Source: Marinicella algicola (GTDB lineage Bacteria > Pseudomonadota > Gammaproteobacteria > Xanthomonadales > Marinicellaceae). From it: a DNA stretch of 64,000 nt. The notes below the pieces were generated by a model. That model saw only the letters and a program-made list of their open reading frames with translations. It had not been told where the DNA came from and did no database searches. Where the stretch lies: positions 3,640,501 through 3,704,500 of the forward strand of contig NZ_JAQOMR010000001.1 in the NCBI RefSeq assembly GCF_028401385.1, given 5' to 3'. The position numbers and the translations under genes are program-made. How positions within the stretch are numbered: position 1 is the stretch's first letter; each line of letters opens with the position of its first letter. This document shows, piece after piece, positions 9,668-19,779 of the stretch.

Positions 9668-11851
9668 ATGTCGCTTTACTGGCCTTTCCTGTTCGCTGAC
9701 TACTACCGTTTGCTGGAATATCTGACAGCAGGCGTGGCGGTCATCATCCTTGTGTCCTGCATCGATGACCTTTTCATTGATGCAGTATTCTATCTGCGCG
9801 CCATCAAACGGCGCTTCACAGTGGAACGGGTCTACAAGCGGCTTACACCGGACCAATTGCTCGGCCGCCCCGAGCAGCATATCGCCATCATGGTGCCGGC
9901 ATGGCTCGAAAGCGATGTGATCGCGGCGATGATCGAAGGCATGGTGAGCACACTCGATTACCGCAATTACACGGTCTTCGTCGGTACCTATCGCAACGAT
10001 CAGGCAACCATCAACGAGGTCGAACGCATGCGGCGGCGCTACCGCCAGCTGGTGCGCGTCGAGGTGCCGCATGATGGGCCAACCTGCAAGGCGGACTGCC
10101 TGAACTGGGTCGTTCAGGCGATTTTCGCCCACGAGGAAAAGTATAACATCACTTTTGCGGGCACCATCCTTCATGACAGTGAGGATGTTCTGCACCCGCT
10201 GGAGCTCCGCTTTTTCAACTATCTTCTTCCGCGCATCGACCTCATCCAGATCCCTGTCAATTCGCTGGAGCGTGACTGGCACGACCTTGTCGCCGGTGTC
10301 TATATGGATGAATTCGCCGAGTGGCACGGCAAGGACATCGTCGTGCGAGAGGCGCTGTCCGGCATGGTTCCATCAGCCGGCGTCGGCACCTGCTTTTCGC
10401 ACAAGGCACTGCTCACGCTGTCAGCTGAAAACGAAAACGAACCGTTCAACACCCAGACGCTGACTGAAGATTACGATATCGGCGTCAGGCTTTCAGAACA
10501 CGGTATGCGCTCCATCCTGGCGCGCTTTCCGGTCGACTACCAGGTCAAGCGCAAAACATGGTTCGGCTTCGGACCTGAAAAGGAAATGACGATCCGGATG
10601 GCGCTTTGCGTCCAGGAGTATTTCCCCAACACGTTTCGAACCTCCTATCGTCAAAAGGCCCGCTGGTCACTCGGCATCTGTTTTCAGGGCTGGGCCTATT
10701 TCGGCTGGTATGGCTCGCTGGTCGACCGCTACTTCCTGCTGCGTGACCGCAAGAGCATGGTCACCGTATTCGTGACCATCCTCGCCTATATTCTGGCGTT
10801 GCAATATATCCTGTTTCAGTTCGGATTCCTTATCGGGATTCTGCCGGGAAGCTACCCGCCGCTCTTGTCCATCGATGGCTGGCTCGGCATCGTGCTTCTC
10901 CTCAATACCGTCGCGCTTTGCCTGCGCGTGGTGCAGCGATTTTATTTCACTTCGCGCGCCTTCGGATGGGAGCACGGGCTTATCGCCATTCCCCGCATGA
11001 TTGTCGCCAATGTGGTGAATTTCATGGCAATGTCGCGCGCCTGGAAGCAGTATATTAATCATCTTATCACCGGCAACCGTCTTGTCTGGGACAAGACCAT
11101 GCATGACTTCCCCACCGGCGAAGGACTGGTGGAACGTCAGACAAAACTTGGCGAGCTTCTTGTTTCGTGGCACGCAATCAATGCTTCCCAGCTCGAAACT
11201 TCGCTTGAGATGCAAAAGGCGCGTCGTGTGCCGATTGGCCGTATCCTGCTGGATGAAGGCTGGCTCGAGGAAGATGTCCTTGCCGAAGCCGTGGCATTTC
11301 AGTCAAGTCTCGATCTGATTTCGGTGACCGAAGATGAGGTGTTGGCTGCGCGCGATCGGTTCAAACCGGATTTCTGTTTTGAGTATCGCGTCCTCGCAAT
11401 TGTCGAAGATGACAGTGACAGGCTGGCGCTTGTTTCTTCTTTCCCGCTTTCCCCGGAAGCTTTGTCCGCCATCTCTGAAAGGCTGGGCTACGAGCCGCTT
11501 CAGTTCATCGCCCGCGACCGGGAAATCGCTGGAGGCCTGCGCCTGCTCGCGGCAACGGCGCGAAAGGGAGAACTGTCCAAGCGGGACATCATGAAGAGCA
11601 ATATTCCGCTGCTTGGCGAAATATTGGTCGAAAATGGCGTGATCTCAAACGAGGCGCTGCAGAGCGCCCTTTCTGGCTACCACCCTGAGCGTGACGGGCT
11701 GATCGGCGCCTATCTCGTCTCCCGCGATGTGGTCTTCAAAGACGCAGTGGAAAGTGCACTGAAGGAGCAGCAAGCGCGCATGGAGGCAGTGCGTGAAAAA
11801 CAGGAGGGCAATTCCGATGCCGAGGAAATGCTGCAGGAGGAGCGTTCATGA
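9668..11851 (+). CDS. nfrB: NfrB-like family 2 glycosyltransferase with C-terminal MshEN (c-di-GMP-binding type) domains
   Basis: Inner-membrane processive glycosyltransferase of 727 residues, predicted to make an exopolysaccharide. I start at 9668 (MSLYWPF) because it leads directly into an N-terminal membrane helix. GT2 motifs are in order: 'CKADCLNW' near residue 140, the acidic 'HDSED' near 168, 'LTEDYD' near 264 and 'RQKARW' near 327, the QxxRW-type motif. Transmembrane helices follow ('FVTILAYILALQYILFQFGF', 'WLGIVLLLNTVALCLRV'). From about residue 493 there are MshEN-type repeats: 'LGELLVSWHAINASQLE', 'IGRILLDEGWLEEDVLAEA' and 'LGEILVENGVISNEALQSAL'. In E. coli NfrB this module binds c-di-GMP and switches the synthase on. 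The frame is intact; the ATGA at 11848-11851 overlaps the nfrA start. Confidence 0.88.
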   Translation: MSLYWPFLFADYYRLLEYLTAGVAVIILVSCIDDLFIDAVFYLRAIKRRFTVERVYKRLTPDQLLGRPEQHIAIMVPAWLESDVIAAMIEGMVSTLDYRNYTVFVGTYRNDQATINEVERMRRRYRQLVRVEVPHDGPTCKADCLNWVVQAIFAHEEKYNITFAGTILHDSEDVLHPLELRFFNYLLPRIDLIQIPVNSLERDWHDLVAGVYMDEFAEWHGKDIVVREALSGMVPSAGVGTCFSHKALLTLSAENENEPFNTQTLTEDYDIGVRLSEHGMRSILARFPVDYQVKRKTWFGFGPEKEMTIRMALCVQEYFPNTFRTSYRQKARWSLGICFQGWAYFGWYGSLVDRYFLLRDRKSMVTVFVTILAYILALQYILFQFGFLIGILPGSYPPLLSIDGWLGIVLLLNTVALCLRVVQRFYFTSRAFGWEHGLIAIPRMIVANVVNFMAMSRAWKQYINHLITGNRLVWDKTMHDFPTGEGLVERQTKLGELLVSWHAINASQLETSLEMQKARRVPIGRILLDEGWLEEDVLAEAVAFQSSLDLISVTEDEVLAARDRFKPDFCFEYRVLAIVEDDSDRLALVSSFPLSPEALSAISERLGYEPLQFIARDREIAGGLRLLAATARKGELSKRDIMKSNIPLLGEILVENGVISNEALQSALSGYHPERDGLIGAYLVSRDVVFKDAVESALKEQQARMEAVREKQEGNSDAEEMLQEERS

Positions 11852-14348
11852 CGACCTATATGAAAAATAGATGTTCCGCCGCGTTGAAGCCAATTGGTCG
11901 CGCATCTCTGCTCTCAGCCGTTGCGCTATGCCTGTCCGCGGCGGCTCCGTTTACAGCGATGGCCGACAATCAAGCGGCCGGTACCGTCACCTCCCAGAAC
12001 GATTATCTGCCACTTTCCGGCCCTTCACTGCTTTTGTTGCGCAAAGCAGACAAGGCGCTGTCTCGCGGAGAAACGCAAGAGGCGATCGACGCACTCAATG
12101 AAGCGATACGGCAGAGGCCGGATTCCGGAGAATTGAGGGCCGCACTTGTAGAAGCCCTAAGACGTGCGGGACGGGATGAAGATGCCGAAAAGGCCGCTCT
12201 CGATGCAGCAAACGATCCTATGCTCTACACCGGCGACCGCCGCCGGCTCTCAGAACAGGCTGCCGCAATCGGGCAGGAACTTGCGGCGCAAAACAAGCCC
12301 CCAGTTACTCAGGAGGAGGCAGAGGTCGCTGCGCCTGCAATGCCGAATGAGAATACCGGCCAATCAGCGATCGATGGCGCGCCGGCCAATGCGCTTGATG
12401 CCGAAACTCGTGGTCAGCTTTCTCAACGCGCCGATGCTATCAGGCAAGAACGCGCGGACGAAAGCGAGACCGAAGAGGCCGCTGAAGACATGGCCGCGAA
12501 AGCGAAGGCAATTCCGGCAGCATCTCCTGACACAGCGCCACTGAACACCAGTGACCCGGCCTATCAGGCTGCGGATGCGGCCTATCGTGCCTATGCTCGC
12601 GGCGATTACCGCAAAGCAGTTGCTGAAGCGGAGAAGGCAGTCCGGCTTGCCCCTCCAAGAGCGACTACCTCCAGCTCGTTGAAAATGCCAAAGCCGCGCT
12701 TGCGCAAACGACGACCAGACCGGCTGTTGCCGCACCTGCGACAAAGGCAGCGGATCAGGCATATGCAGCGCTCAGGCGCAATGATCTGAACGCGGCTCTG
12801 GTCTATGCGCAGCAGGCGGCGCGTTACGCGCCGGGCGATCGCGACTATCAGTTTCTGCTGGTCGACATTCTCAATCGCACCGGAAAGCAGGAGGAAGCGC
12901 TTGCCGTGGCTGAAGCGGCGATCGCCAGGCTCGGAGCGGACCGATCCCTGTTGAGCGAACGCGGCGTTCTAAAGCAGATTCTGGGCGATCAAATCGGCGC
13001 GAAGGTGGACTTCGAACAAGCGCTGGCCATGCCGGGGCCGAGCGCGGGAGAGACGCAGCTGCGACTCAATCTTGCCGCGACCGCCTTGGCCACCGACGAA
13101 GCCGAGCTTGCCCGTCAGGCGCTTGCCCCGCTGGGCGACAGCGATGATATCGATGTCTGGCTGGCACGCGGGAAAGCGCTCATCGCAATAGCTGACTTTC
13201 CAGCCGCCACAGAGGCCCTTCAGCAGGCCGAAGCACTGGCCAAAACCGATCGGGAAAGGGCGGATGTCGCCGTTGTCAGGCTGGGTCTTGTGCTGGCCGA
13301 AGACGGCAACCGCCCCGCCCGTTCGGCGTTGCGCACCGCTGAAGCTGAAGGCGTGCTTGCGCCGCTAGGTCCTACGGAAACCGCCTATCTGGCCGGCCGC
13401 GTTGGCGACCGCTCACTTGCCTATGATGCGTTCAGCGAAGCCGATGCAAAAATCAGCTTACCGGCGCCCAATACATTGACGCCGCCTATGCCGCACGCAG
13501 GAATTATCAAAATGACGTTGCCGTTGTCTGGCTGAAACGGGCAATCGACGAGGCCGATGCCGGCACGCTTTCATTGTCACCGGCTGAGCTTTTGCCCTCC
13601 GGCGCTCGGTTTCCGACCTGTCACGGCGCTGGGGCGCCAATATCGGCCTTTTTACGGCAGTAGCGGCATTTCCGACGGTTTCATCACGCCGCCTTCTTCC
13701 GCAGGCCGCACCGCGCAACTCGGGGCAGAGTTTTACTGGCGACCGCCGGTCATCGGTTACAGGGACGGACGGACAGTCGACCTTTTCATCCGACAGTTCA
13801 CGACACTTTCCGATTCTCTTGACGGCGCGGTCGGAACGTCGACAACGCAAGGCGCCATCGGCCTTCGTCTCAAACCGTTCACCAACGCCAATTTCACGCT
13901 CGAGGCTGCGCGTTACTTCAAGATCGGGCGCTACAGCCGCGATGACTATCTACTGCGAGGCGCGATATCCGGTGGCATCAACACGGACCTGATGGTTGCA
14001 TCAAAACAATGGTGGGCCGCCCAATACTACGCCGAGGCAGGCCGCTATCTTCAAAGCAACGAGAATTTTGCATCGGCAAATGCCAGTTTTGGTCGCAGTT
14101 TCAGTTTCGGTGATGGAGGCAGGTTCATTATCACGCCCTTTATCGGCGTGTCGGCGGACTATGGCGATACCTACGCGGAGGCCTTTGCGTTAGGCGCAGG
14201 ACCGGGACTGAACTTGCGCTATTGGTTCCGAGAGACAAAATACCAGGCGCCGATGTCCTATATCGATCTTTACCTTCAGTACCGGACAAGGCTTTACGGA
14301 GACGACAGGGCAGAAGGATGGTTCGGATCCCTCAATCTTATACTCTGA
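11848..14348 (+). CDS. nfrA: NfrA-like outer-membrane export protein with TPR region, read with several frameshifts
   Basis: Rejoined length is about 834 residues. The first 40 form a signal peptide ending 'PFTAMA'. Then come TPR-like helical repeats ('AIDALNEAIRQRPDSGELRA', 'YRAYARGDYRKAVAEAEKAV', 'ALVYAQQAARYAPGDRDYQF'). The C-terminal quarter, from about 13640, is rich in aromatic beta-strands ('GAEFYWRPPVIGYRDGRTVD') and ends 'YLQYRTRLYGDDRAEGWFGS', which I recognise as the NfrA C-terminal type. In E. coli NfrA is the outer-membrane partner of NfrB and the phage N4 receptor; TPR plus barrel is also the plan of BcsC. Single-base breaks occur near 12652, 13460, 13602 and 13651. Adding one A at 13460 gives 'LTGAQYIDAAYAARRNYQ'. 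The start overlaps nfrB by ATGA, implying translational coupling. Confidence 0.78.
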
Positions 14349-15271
14349 ACCGGCGCGGTTTTCTCTCCGCTTTGCCCGCGATCTTGTTCCTGGTGGCCGC
14401 CGGAGGCATGACATGGTTGGCAAGGCAGCGGTTTATTCTGCCAGCCCGGCTGGCGCGCTATCCCGTTACCGGTATTGTCTGGCAGCTCGATACATTGACA
14501 GCGCGCCCTGAGGGTGAATGGCAGCGCCTCGGCGCAAACCATCTTCTCGTCCAGTGGAGTCTGATTGACGGTATCGGTTTTGTGCCGGGCCTCGGCCACA
14601 GGTCGGCTGCACCGATGCCCGATTGGCAGCGTATCGGCGCCGAACCTTGGGCACAACATGTCATCCTCGGTCTCGCCGGCAATTTTTCGGAGAAAAAGTC
14701 TCGGGCGAATGTCATGCAGCTTGCCAAAGCTTCAGCGGAAGTCGCTGCGGCAAGCCTGCCGCTCAATATCGAAGGTTACTATTTTCCGGTCGAGGTCGAT
14801 CCGACCTGGCAGGAAGCGCCGGAAGTGATGCCCGAAGCGCTGGCATTGTTGCCCCGCCCCTTGTGGATAAGCGTCTATGACAACACCAATATAGGCGGTG
14901 ATGTGCTCGCGGACTGGCTGGCGGGCTGGCTGCCGGATGATATCGGCATTTTCTTCCAGGACGGTGTCGGCGTCGAAGCGCGTTCACCTGAGGTGGCGCG
15001 CCAATACGCCGATGCGCTTTCCGCCCGTCTTGGCAGGGCCCGCGTGCGCATCATCACGGAGGCGTTCCGTCCGCTCGCCCAGGCTCGTTTCCGCCCGGCA
15101 ACAGCTGATGAACTGGAGCCGCAGATAAGGGCGATGCACGGCTATGAGGTCTATCTTTTCGAAGGCCCGCATTATCTGAACGATGAACTGGTTGAAAAGC
15201 TCAAGGAAAGGCTTGACGCGTATCGCCCGGCTTCGACAGCTGTGAGCGGCGGTGTAAAACTCTTCCACTGA
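14318..15271 (+). CDS. Tat-exported periplasmic protein of unknown function, last gene of the nfr-like operon
   Basis: 317 residues. The start at 14318 has an AGAAGG site directly upstream and overlaps the nfrA end by 31 bases. The N-terminus carries a twin-arginine-like signal ('LNRRGFLSALPAILFLVAAG'). The rest alternates strands and helices in the manner of a TIM barrel ('GIVWQLDTL', 'HLLVQWSLIDGI', 'IEGYYFPVEVDPTW', 'LWISVYDN', 'IGIFFQDGVGV', 'YEVYLFEGPHYL'), resembling glycoside-hydrolase-like DUF4434-type proteins. Acidic residues at strand ends are suggestive but I cannot name a catalytic pair. E. coli has an uncharacterised gene, ybcH, next to nfrA and nfrB; this could be its counterpart, but I cannot verify homology. 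A role in trimming, modifying or protecting the glycan during export is inference. Confidence 0.55.
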   Translation: MVRIPQSYTLNRRGFLSALPAILFLVAAGGMTWLARQRFILPARLARYPVTGIVWQLDTLTARPEGEWQRLGANHLLVQWSLIDGIGFVPGLGHRSAAPMPDWQRIGAEPWAQHVILGLAGNFSEKKSRANVMQLAKASAEVAAASLPLNIEGYYFPVEVDPTWQEAPEVMPEALALLPRPLWISVYDNTNIGGDVLADWLAGWLPDDIGIFFQDGVGVEARSPEVARQYADALSARLGRARVRIITEAFRPLAQARFRPATADELEPQIRAMHGYEVYLFEGPHYLNDELVEKLKERLDAYRPASTAVSGGVKLFH

Positions 15272-15351
15272 ATTGGCAGCTTAATTTCGTCGCGGGCGGA
15301 GTAAAACCCGACCGCCTGTCTTCCTTCTGTACTGAGCATAGGAGGGAGAGA

Positions 15352-18000
15352 TCATTCTTCGCCGTCTTTGGCTTTTGCGCCGCGCGTTATCGCGCCGCGA
15401 AGACCGCCGCTGACAAGCGCGTTCACATCATTGGCAACAAGCAGCGGATCAATGCCACCCCAGGTCATGAGATATCGCGAGCGCCAGTCGGGCGCGAACT
15501 TGTCCTTATAGTCGCGCAGGCCCGCGAAATTGTAGAAATGGCCGCCAAGCCGGGAAACGGAGCCAGCCACATGGTCCCAGATCCTCGGGTGACGAGAGAA
15601 ATCCAGTCCGCTCAACGGCGCCATTCCCAACGAGAATTGCTGAAAGCCTTCCTGCTTCAGAGCGAGCATCAGCGCGACAAAAGGAAATCCATGGTGCCCG
15701 AGGGAGCGTCAGAGGCGTGGCGCATCAGATCGATGGTCCCGATTTTTCTTGTCGATGTCTCGAAGATGTTGGCGAAGGCGACAATCCGGCTTTCCTTGCG
15801 TACCAGCGCCAGCGGAAGTTCTGGAGATAGTCCTCGTCGAAACGGCCAAGGGAAAACCCCTTTTCCCGCATATGTTTCTCGCCGAGCCATTCTGTCCGAG
15901 ATCGCCTTTAATTCGGCCATCAGCCCCTCGGTATGAGGCGGCGAGGCAATCTCCATCAAGAGGCCATCACGTGTCGCACGGTTGTGTGCCTGCCTGAGCT
16001 TGCGCCGCTCCGGTCCGTCCAGAGCGAAGGTGGCGAGATCCACCACGGCTTCCTCGCCGAGCTTGCTCGGTATGAAACCGGCATCGACGAAGGTTGCCAG
16101 ATCTTCTGCCGCGACCTGATAGAAGGCCGGTCGGCAATTAGCCCGCTTCGCTTCTGAAACGAACGTATCGATCAGTTCCGCTATCGAGGCTCTTGGCCCG
16201 AAAGGTCGCCCCAGAGCCACGAAGCTGCGGCCATGCCGGCCGTACATGACAAAGGCACTCCGATCGTCGGAAAACAGGAACAGCTTGTCTCCCGACAGAG
16301 CAAAGTTTGCATCGGGATCATCCTGCTTTGAAATCACAGAGCGAACGAGATCAATATCGGTTTCAAAGCCTGATGGCGATGCGCCGGCGCCGGGCCTCAG
16401 CGCCAGGAACAGGAGCACGACAAGCGACACGGAAACACTGATGCCGGCGGTGCGCAGTGCGCGTGGCATATTCGCGTCGAGTGCGAATTGCCACCAGCGG
16501 GAATGGGAATATTCCGCATCCTGATGGGCGAACAGGAAAAACAGGATGACGCAGATGGAAAACCCGGCCCAGAGGGCAAGCGATGTCATGGAGTGCTGGC
16601 CGGCTGACAGCGGCGTCCTGCGGTCGAAACGATCCCGTGAGACCCAAAGGACTGCCGCTAGAAAGGCGAGCGCGCAAGCAAGATCGAAATCGAGCCGCTG
16701 AAGGAGCAGGGAAATCACTGCGAGGCCCAGAATGGCAATCGCCATGTAGAATGCGCTGCGGGAACGCGCGCGCAAACCGTTTGCAAGCACGATGAGAATG
16801 CCGCCGGTAACACCCATGATCACATTTGAAAACTCGAAGAGGCCGACCGGAACCGCCGGCTGCAGCTCCTCCAGAATGGCCTTCGGGATCGGCACGATGC
16901 CATCCAGAATGAGGAAGAGGCCTGCGAGAAAGGTCAAGCCGGCGGCGGCCGACGGCATCAGAGCGGTCAATGAGGAAAGCGCCGAAAGCGCGCTCAGTCC
17001 CTTCCTTTCGGCTTTGCAAGCGGCGCCATTCTTTCGCGGATTTCCACGCCGACAAGGATGAGGACGCCTGCCAGGAGCGGCAGAAGGTAGTAGATGATCC
17101 GGTAGACAAGGAGCGCCGCGGCGATGCCTGCCGCCTGATCCGACACCGTCGCGAATGCGCCAAGGATGACGGCTTCGAAAACGCCGACGCCGCCCGGAAC
17201 GTGACTGAGCACCGCCGCGACGGCAGCTGCGGCAAAACCGCGACGAAGGTCGGGAAGGTCACGACCGCCGATGCGCCGGACGGCAACAGGATATAGAGCG
17301 TTGCCGCCGCGAAGATGATGTCGAGAAGCGAGAACAGAATCTGAAGCGCCGCATCGCGGGGCGGCGGCATGACAAATCTGAAACGGCCAAAACCGATCGG
17401 ATGCCGGGCAATCGAACTCCAGGCAACGCCAATCGTCACAGCTGCGAACGCAGCAAGCGCCGCGACCCTGATCGTGTCGGCCGACAATGGAACGAAGTGC
17501 TCCATTGCCGCCGGATGCCAGGCAATCGCTGCAAACCCGATCACGGTGACGCCGATACCAAAGGCCATTGCGCAATAGGTCGAGACCACGGTGATGTCGG
17601 CAAGGGAGAGACCAAGACCGCGATAGAACCGATACCGAACGGCGCCGCCTGACAGGACGGCAAGCCCGATCGAATTGCTGAGCGCATAGGCGGTAAAGGA
17701 GCCAAGCGACAAGGTTGGAAGGGGAACCCCTTTGCCGACATAGCGCAGTGCCGACCAGTCATAACCGATCAGTGCCGCATATCCGCAAGCGGTGGCCAGC
17801 ACCGCAAGAAGCAATGAATGGGTCGGCGTCAGTTTTATCCGGGCTATGACGTCGGAAATCGATATCCCGTGCAATGCCTCGTAGACGGCGAATGCCCCGA
17901 GACCGAACAGAATGAATGTTGCCAGCAGAGGTCCGAACTTCCGGACAAATGAGATCGCTCCTCGCTTGGCCGCTATGGATTGATCGCCTTGAAAAATCAT
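15352..18000 (-). CDS. mprF: bifunctional lysylphosphatidylglycerol synthase/flippase MprF, read with several indels
   Basis: Inner-membrane protein that transfers lysine from Lys-tRNA to phosphatidylglycerol and flips the product outward, lowering surface negative charge and giving resistance to cationic peptides. About 882 residues when rejoined, the normal size. The N-terminal flippase half has many helices and the motif 'AVLSHVPGGVGVFEAVIL'. The C-terminal soluble DUF2156 domain has 'FVMYGRHGRSFVALGRPFGP', 'FYQVAAEDL' and ends '...RGAKAKDGEE'. The frame is broken near 17238 (missing G in coding sense), near 16985 and near 15669. A compensating pair near 15887 (extra A) and 15825 (missing T) changes about 20 residues; correction there yields 'WLGEKHMREKGFSLGRF'. 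It is convergent with the nfr-like operon and follows a terminator. Confidence 0.88.
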
Positions 18001-18012
18001 GGATTACCCGAC

Positions 18013-18040
18013 AAAAGGGCGGCCGGAACAACCGGCCGCC
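18013..18040 (-). terminator. rho-independent terminator between the rhomboid-like gene and mprF
   Basis: A perfect 9-bp GC-rich stem (18018-18026 pairs with 18032-18040, arm GGCGGCCGG) with a five-base loop is followed, on the minus strand, by CTTTTG. It lies between the stop of the rhomboid-like gene (18172) and the mprF start (18000), so mprF probably has its own promoter or depends on read-through. Confidence 0.65.
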
Positions 18041-18171
18041 TCACCGTTCAGAAAAATAGCGCGCGGTTGGCAAATGGTCAATTTGCGATGACCGCTTCAT
18101 CCGTAGCCGGAGGTGCTCCCGTTTGGGCAGCTTCATCGTGCCTGAGCATATGCATCGGGTCGCAACCGGTC

Positions 18172-18807
18172 CTACCTCGCCGACATCCTGAGCTGCGCCA
18201 ATCCCAGCAGAAATCCAAGCCACAGCGCGATGATGTGGCCGATGTCGGCAAGCGGATCAAACGCCAACGCAATCTTCAGTCCGATCATCAGGAGCAACGC
18301 TGCCAAGAGCGGAAACCGCCAGCGCATGCCGGACACGGCAAGCCCTATAAGCCCGAACCCGCCCAGAGACATGCCGACATCATTCGCCGCCGACAGGCCG
18401 GCAGTGTGCGGCCACAAGGCGATCCCCAGCAGCAACAGGCCCGATGCGGCAAAGTCGAGGGCGAAGAACAGGTGAAAGGTCGAGGCACTGCCCCATTTCC
18501 ATTCCGTATAGCCGAGAATGGCGGCCGCAAAGAAAAACTGACGGACCAGCATGTCCCGGTCATGGGAAATAAAAGTGGCCGTCGCGAACCGCCAGATTTC
18601 TCCGGACCACACAGCATCCTTTCCGATGCCCCAGTCTGCCAGCGCGCGCGCCGGCAGTTCGCCGGAAAATGTACCGACCAGGGCATTGGCGATGAGCATG
18701 ACCGCCAGAAACGCCAGCGTGAAACGCAAGCGCCGGAGTGTTGCGTAGAGGGGCAAGTTCTCAATCCCGTCCGCCGTGTATGTCCGGCTTATGCGTTCAT
18801 TCGTCAA
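18172..18807 (-). CDS. rhomboid-like intramembrane serine protease (divergent)
   Basis: 211-residue membrane protein with about six hydrophobic helices. The order of features matches rhomboids: an 'EIWRFATATFISHD' segment before helix 2, then 'GMSLGGFGLIG' which aligns with the usual GASGxxFGLxG nucleophile motif, then 'IGHIIALWLGFLLG' with the catalytic-type histidine. The serine and histidine are kept, but the motif is GMSL in place of GASG, so activity is plausible but not certain. It could be a rhombosortase-like or inactive homologue. The frame is intact. Its neighbours (mprF, DUF3096) are envelope-associated, which says little about substrate. Confidence 0.55.
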   Translation of the reverse strand: MTNERISRTYTADGIENLPLYATLRRLRFTLAFLAVMLIANALVGTFSGELPARALADWGIGKDAVWSGEIWRFATATFISHDRDMLVRQFFFAAAILGYTEWKWGSASTFHLFFALDFAASGLLLLGIALWPHTAGLSAANDVGMSLGGFGLIGLAVSGMRWRFPLLAALLLMIGLKIALAFDPLADIGHIIALWLGFLLGLAQLRMSAR

Positions 18808-18835
18808 TGGCCAAACATGCCGGTCGGCGCATGCG

Positions 18836-18991
18836 TTACAGCGCCGGACCCAGCAGATGTGGGTAAAGGCCGATCAAACCGACCAGGATCAGGTATCCGG
18901 CCACCACGTAATTCAGAACGCGCGGCACAAACAGGATGACCAGTCCGGCAATCAGAGCAATCAGCGGCTGGATCATGAGAGTCGTCGTCAT
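18836..18991 (-). CDS. DUF3096 small membrane protein
   Basis: A 51-codon ORF starting at 18991 encodes MTTTLMIQPLIALIAGLVIL followed by 'FVPRVLNYVVAGYLILVGLI' and 'GLYPHLLGPAL'. It consists of two hydrophobic helices around a 'VPRVLNYVVA' centre, the pattern of the DUF3096 family of tiny alphaproteobacterial inner-membrane proteins. The function of that family is unknown. It lies 28 bases upstream of the rhomboid-like gene on the same strand and may be co-transcribed with it. Confidence 0.75.
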   Translation of the reverse strand: MTTTLMIQPLIALIAGLVILFVPRVLNYVVAGYLILVGLIGLYPHLLGPAL

Positions 18992-19071
18992 GGTAATCTC
19001 CGATTTCATTTTTCAGGACGCTGCTTTACGGCAGCGGATCGCAGCTTTGCGGATGTCCACGCTTGCATGCG

Positions 19072-19768
19072 TCAGACAATCAGGCTGTCATCCTGCCAAA
19101 GGCGGAAGCCGCCGTCGAATGCCAGCGTGTTGTCACCGCGGCGGGACTTGGGCGGGAGCTCATCCAGCTTGTCGACATCGCCGCCGCCGATGACGATATA
19201 GTCGGGCTGCATTGCAGCCGTCAGCTTGTCGACGACGTCATGGACCCGTTTCCGCCACTTCTTCTTGCCGTGTTTCTTGCGGTATTGCTTGCCGACATAG
19301 TGCTCGAAGGTCTTGCCTTTGCGGTAGGGCAGATGGGCGATTTCCAGCGGCTGGGCAACATTTTCGATGACCATAGCGGCGCCGAGACCGGTGCCAAGCC
19401 CGAGAAACAGCATGCTGTCGCCCTGATAGGACCCCAGCGCCTGCAGCAGCGCATCATTGACCATCCGCACCGGACAGCCGAATGCCTCACGGTAGTTGAA
19501 ACCGACCCAGCCTTCGCCCAGGTTCGCCGGCTCTGCGACCGGCTTGTTATGAACCACCGGTCCCGGATAGCCGATCGCGATGACATCGTAATCGAAGCCT
19601 TTTGCCATATCCTTGACCGCGACCACCATCTCGGCTGCGGTCATGTTCTTTCCGCTATCGGCCTTCCGTTCCGGGCCACCGGCGCTGGAGCGAGATCTTG
19701 ACGTGGCTGCCGCCGATATCGATGGCGAGAACACGGCGCTCGCTGCCTTTCTGATTGGTCTGGTCCAT
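19072..19768 (-). CDS. ppgK: polyphosphate glucokinase (ROK family), read with one frameshift
   Basis: Phosphorylates glucose to glucose-6-phosphate, typically with polyphosphate or ATP. The start at 19768 gives 'MDQTNQKGSERRVLAIDIGG' and the ROK phosphate-binding strand 'DIGGSHVKI'. After a one-base shift near 19695 the sequence continues 'RSSAGGPERKADSGK', then 'IGYPGPVV', 'NDALLQALGSYQ', the glycine-rich 'LGLGTGLGAAMV' and 'YIVIGGGDVDKL'. Here the repair requires removing one base or adding two, unlike most breaks in this window. Rejoined length is about 232 residues, somewhat short for ROK but normal for PPGK-type enzymes. It is the last gene of the GH15-gnd-zwf-ppgK cluster, 11 bases after zwf. 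Confidence 0.82.
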
Positions 19769-19779
19769 ATCTTGCTCCT

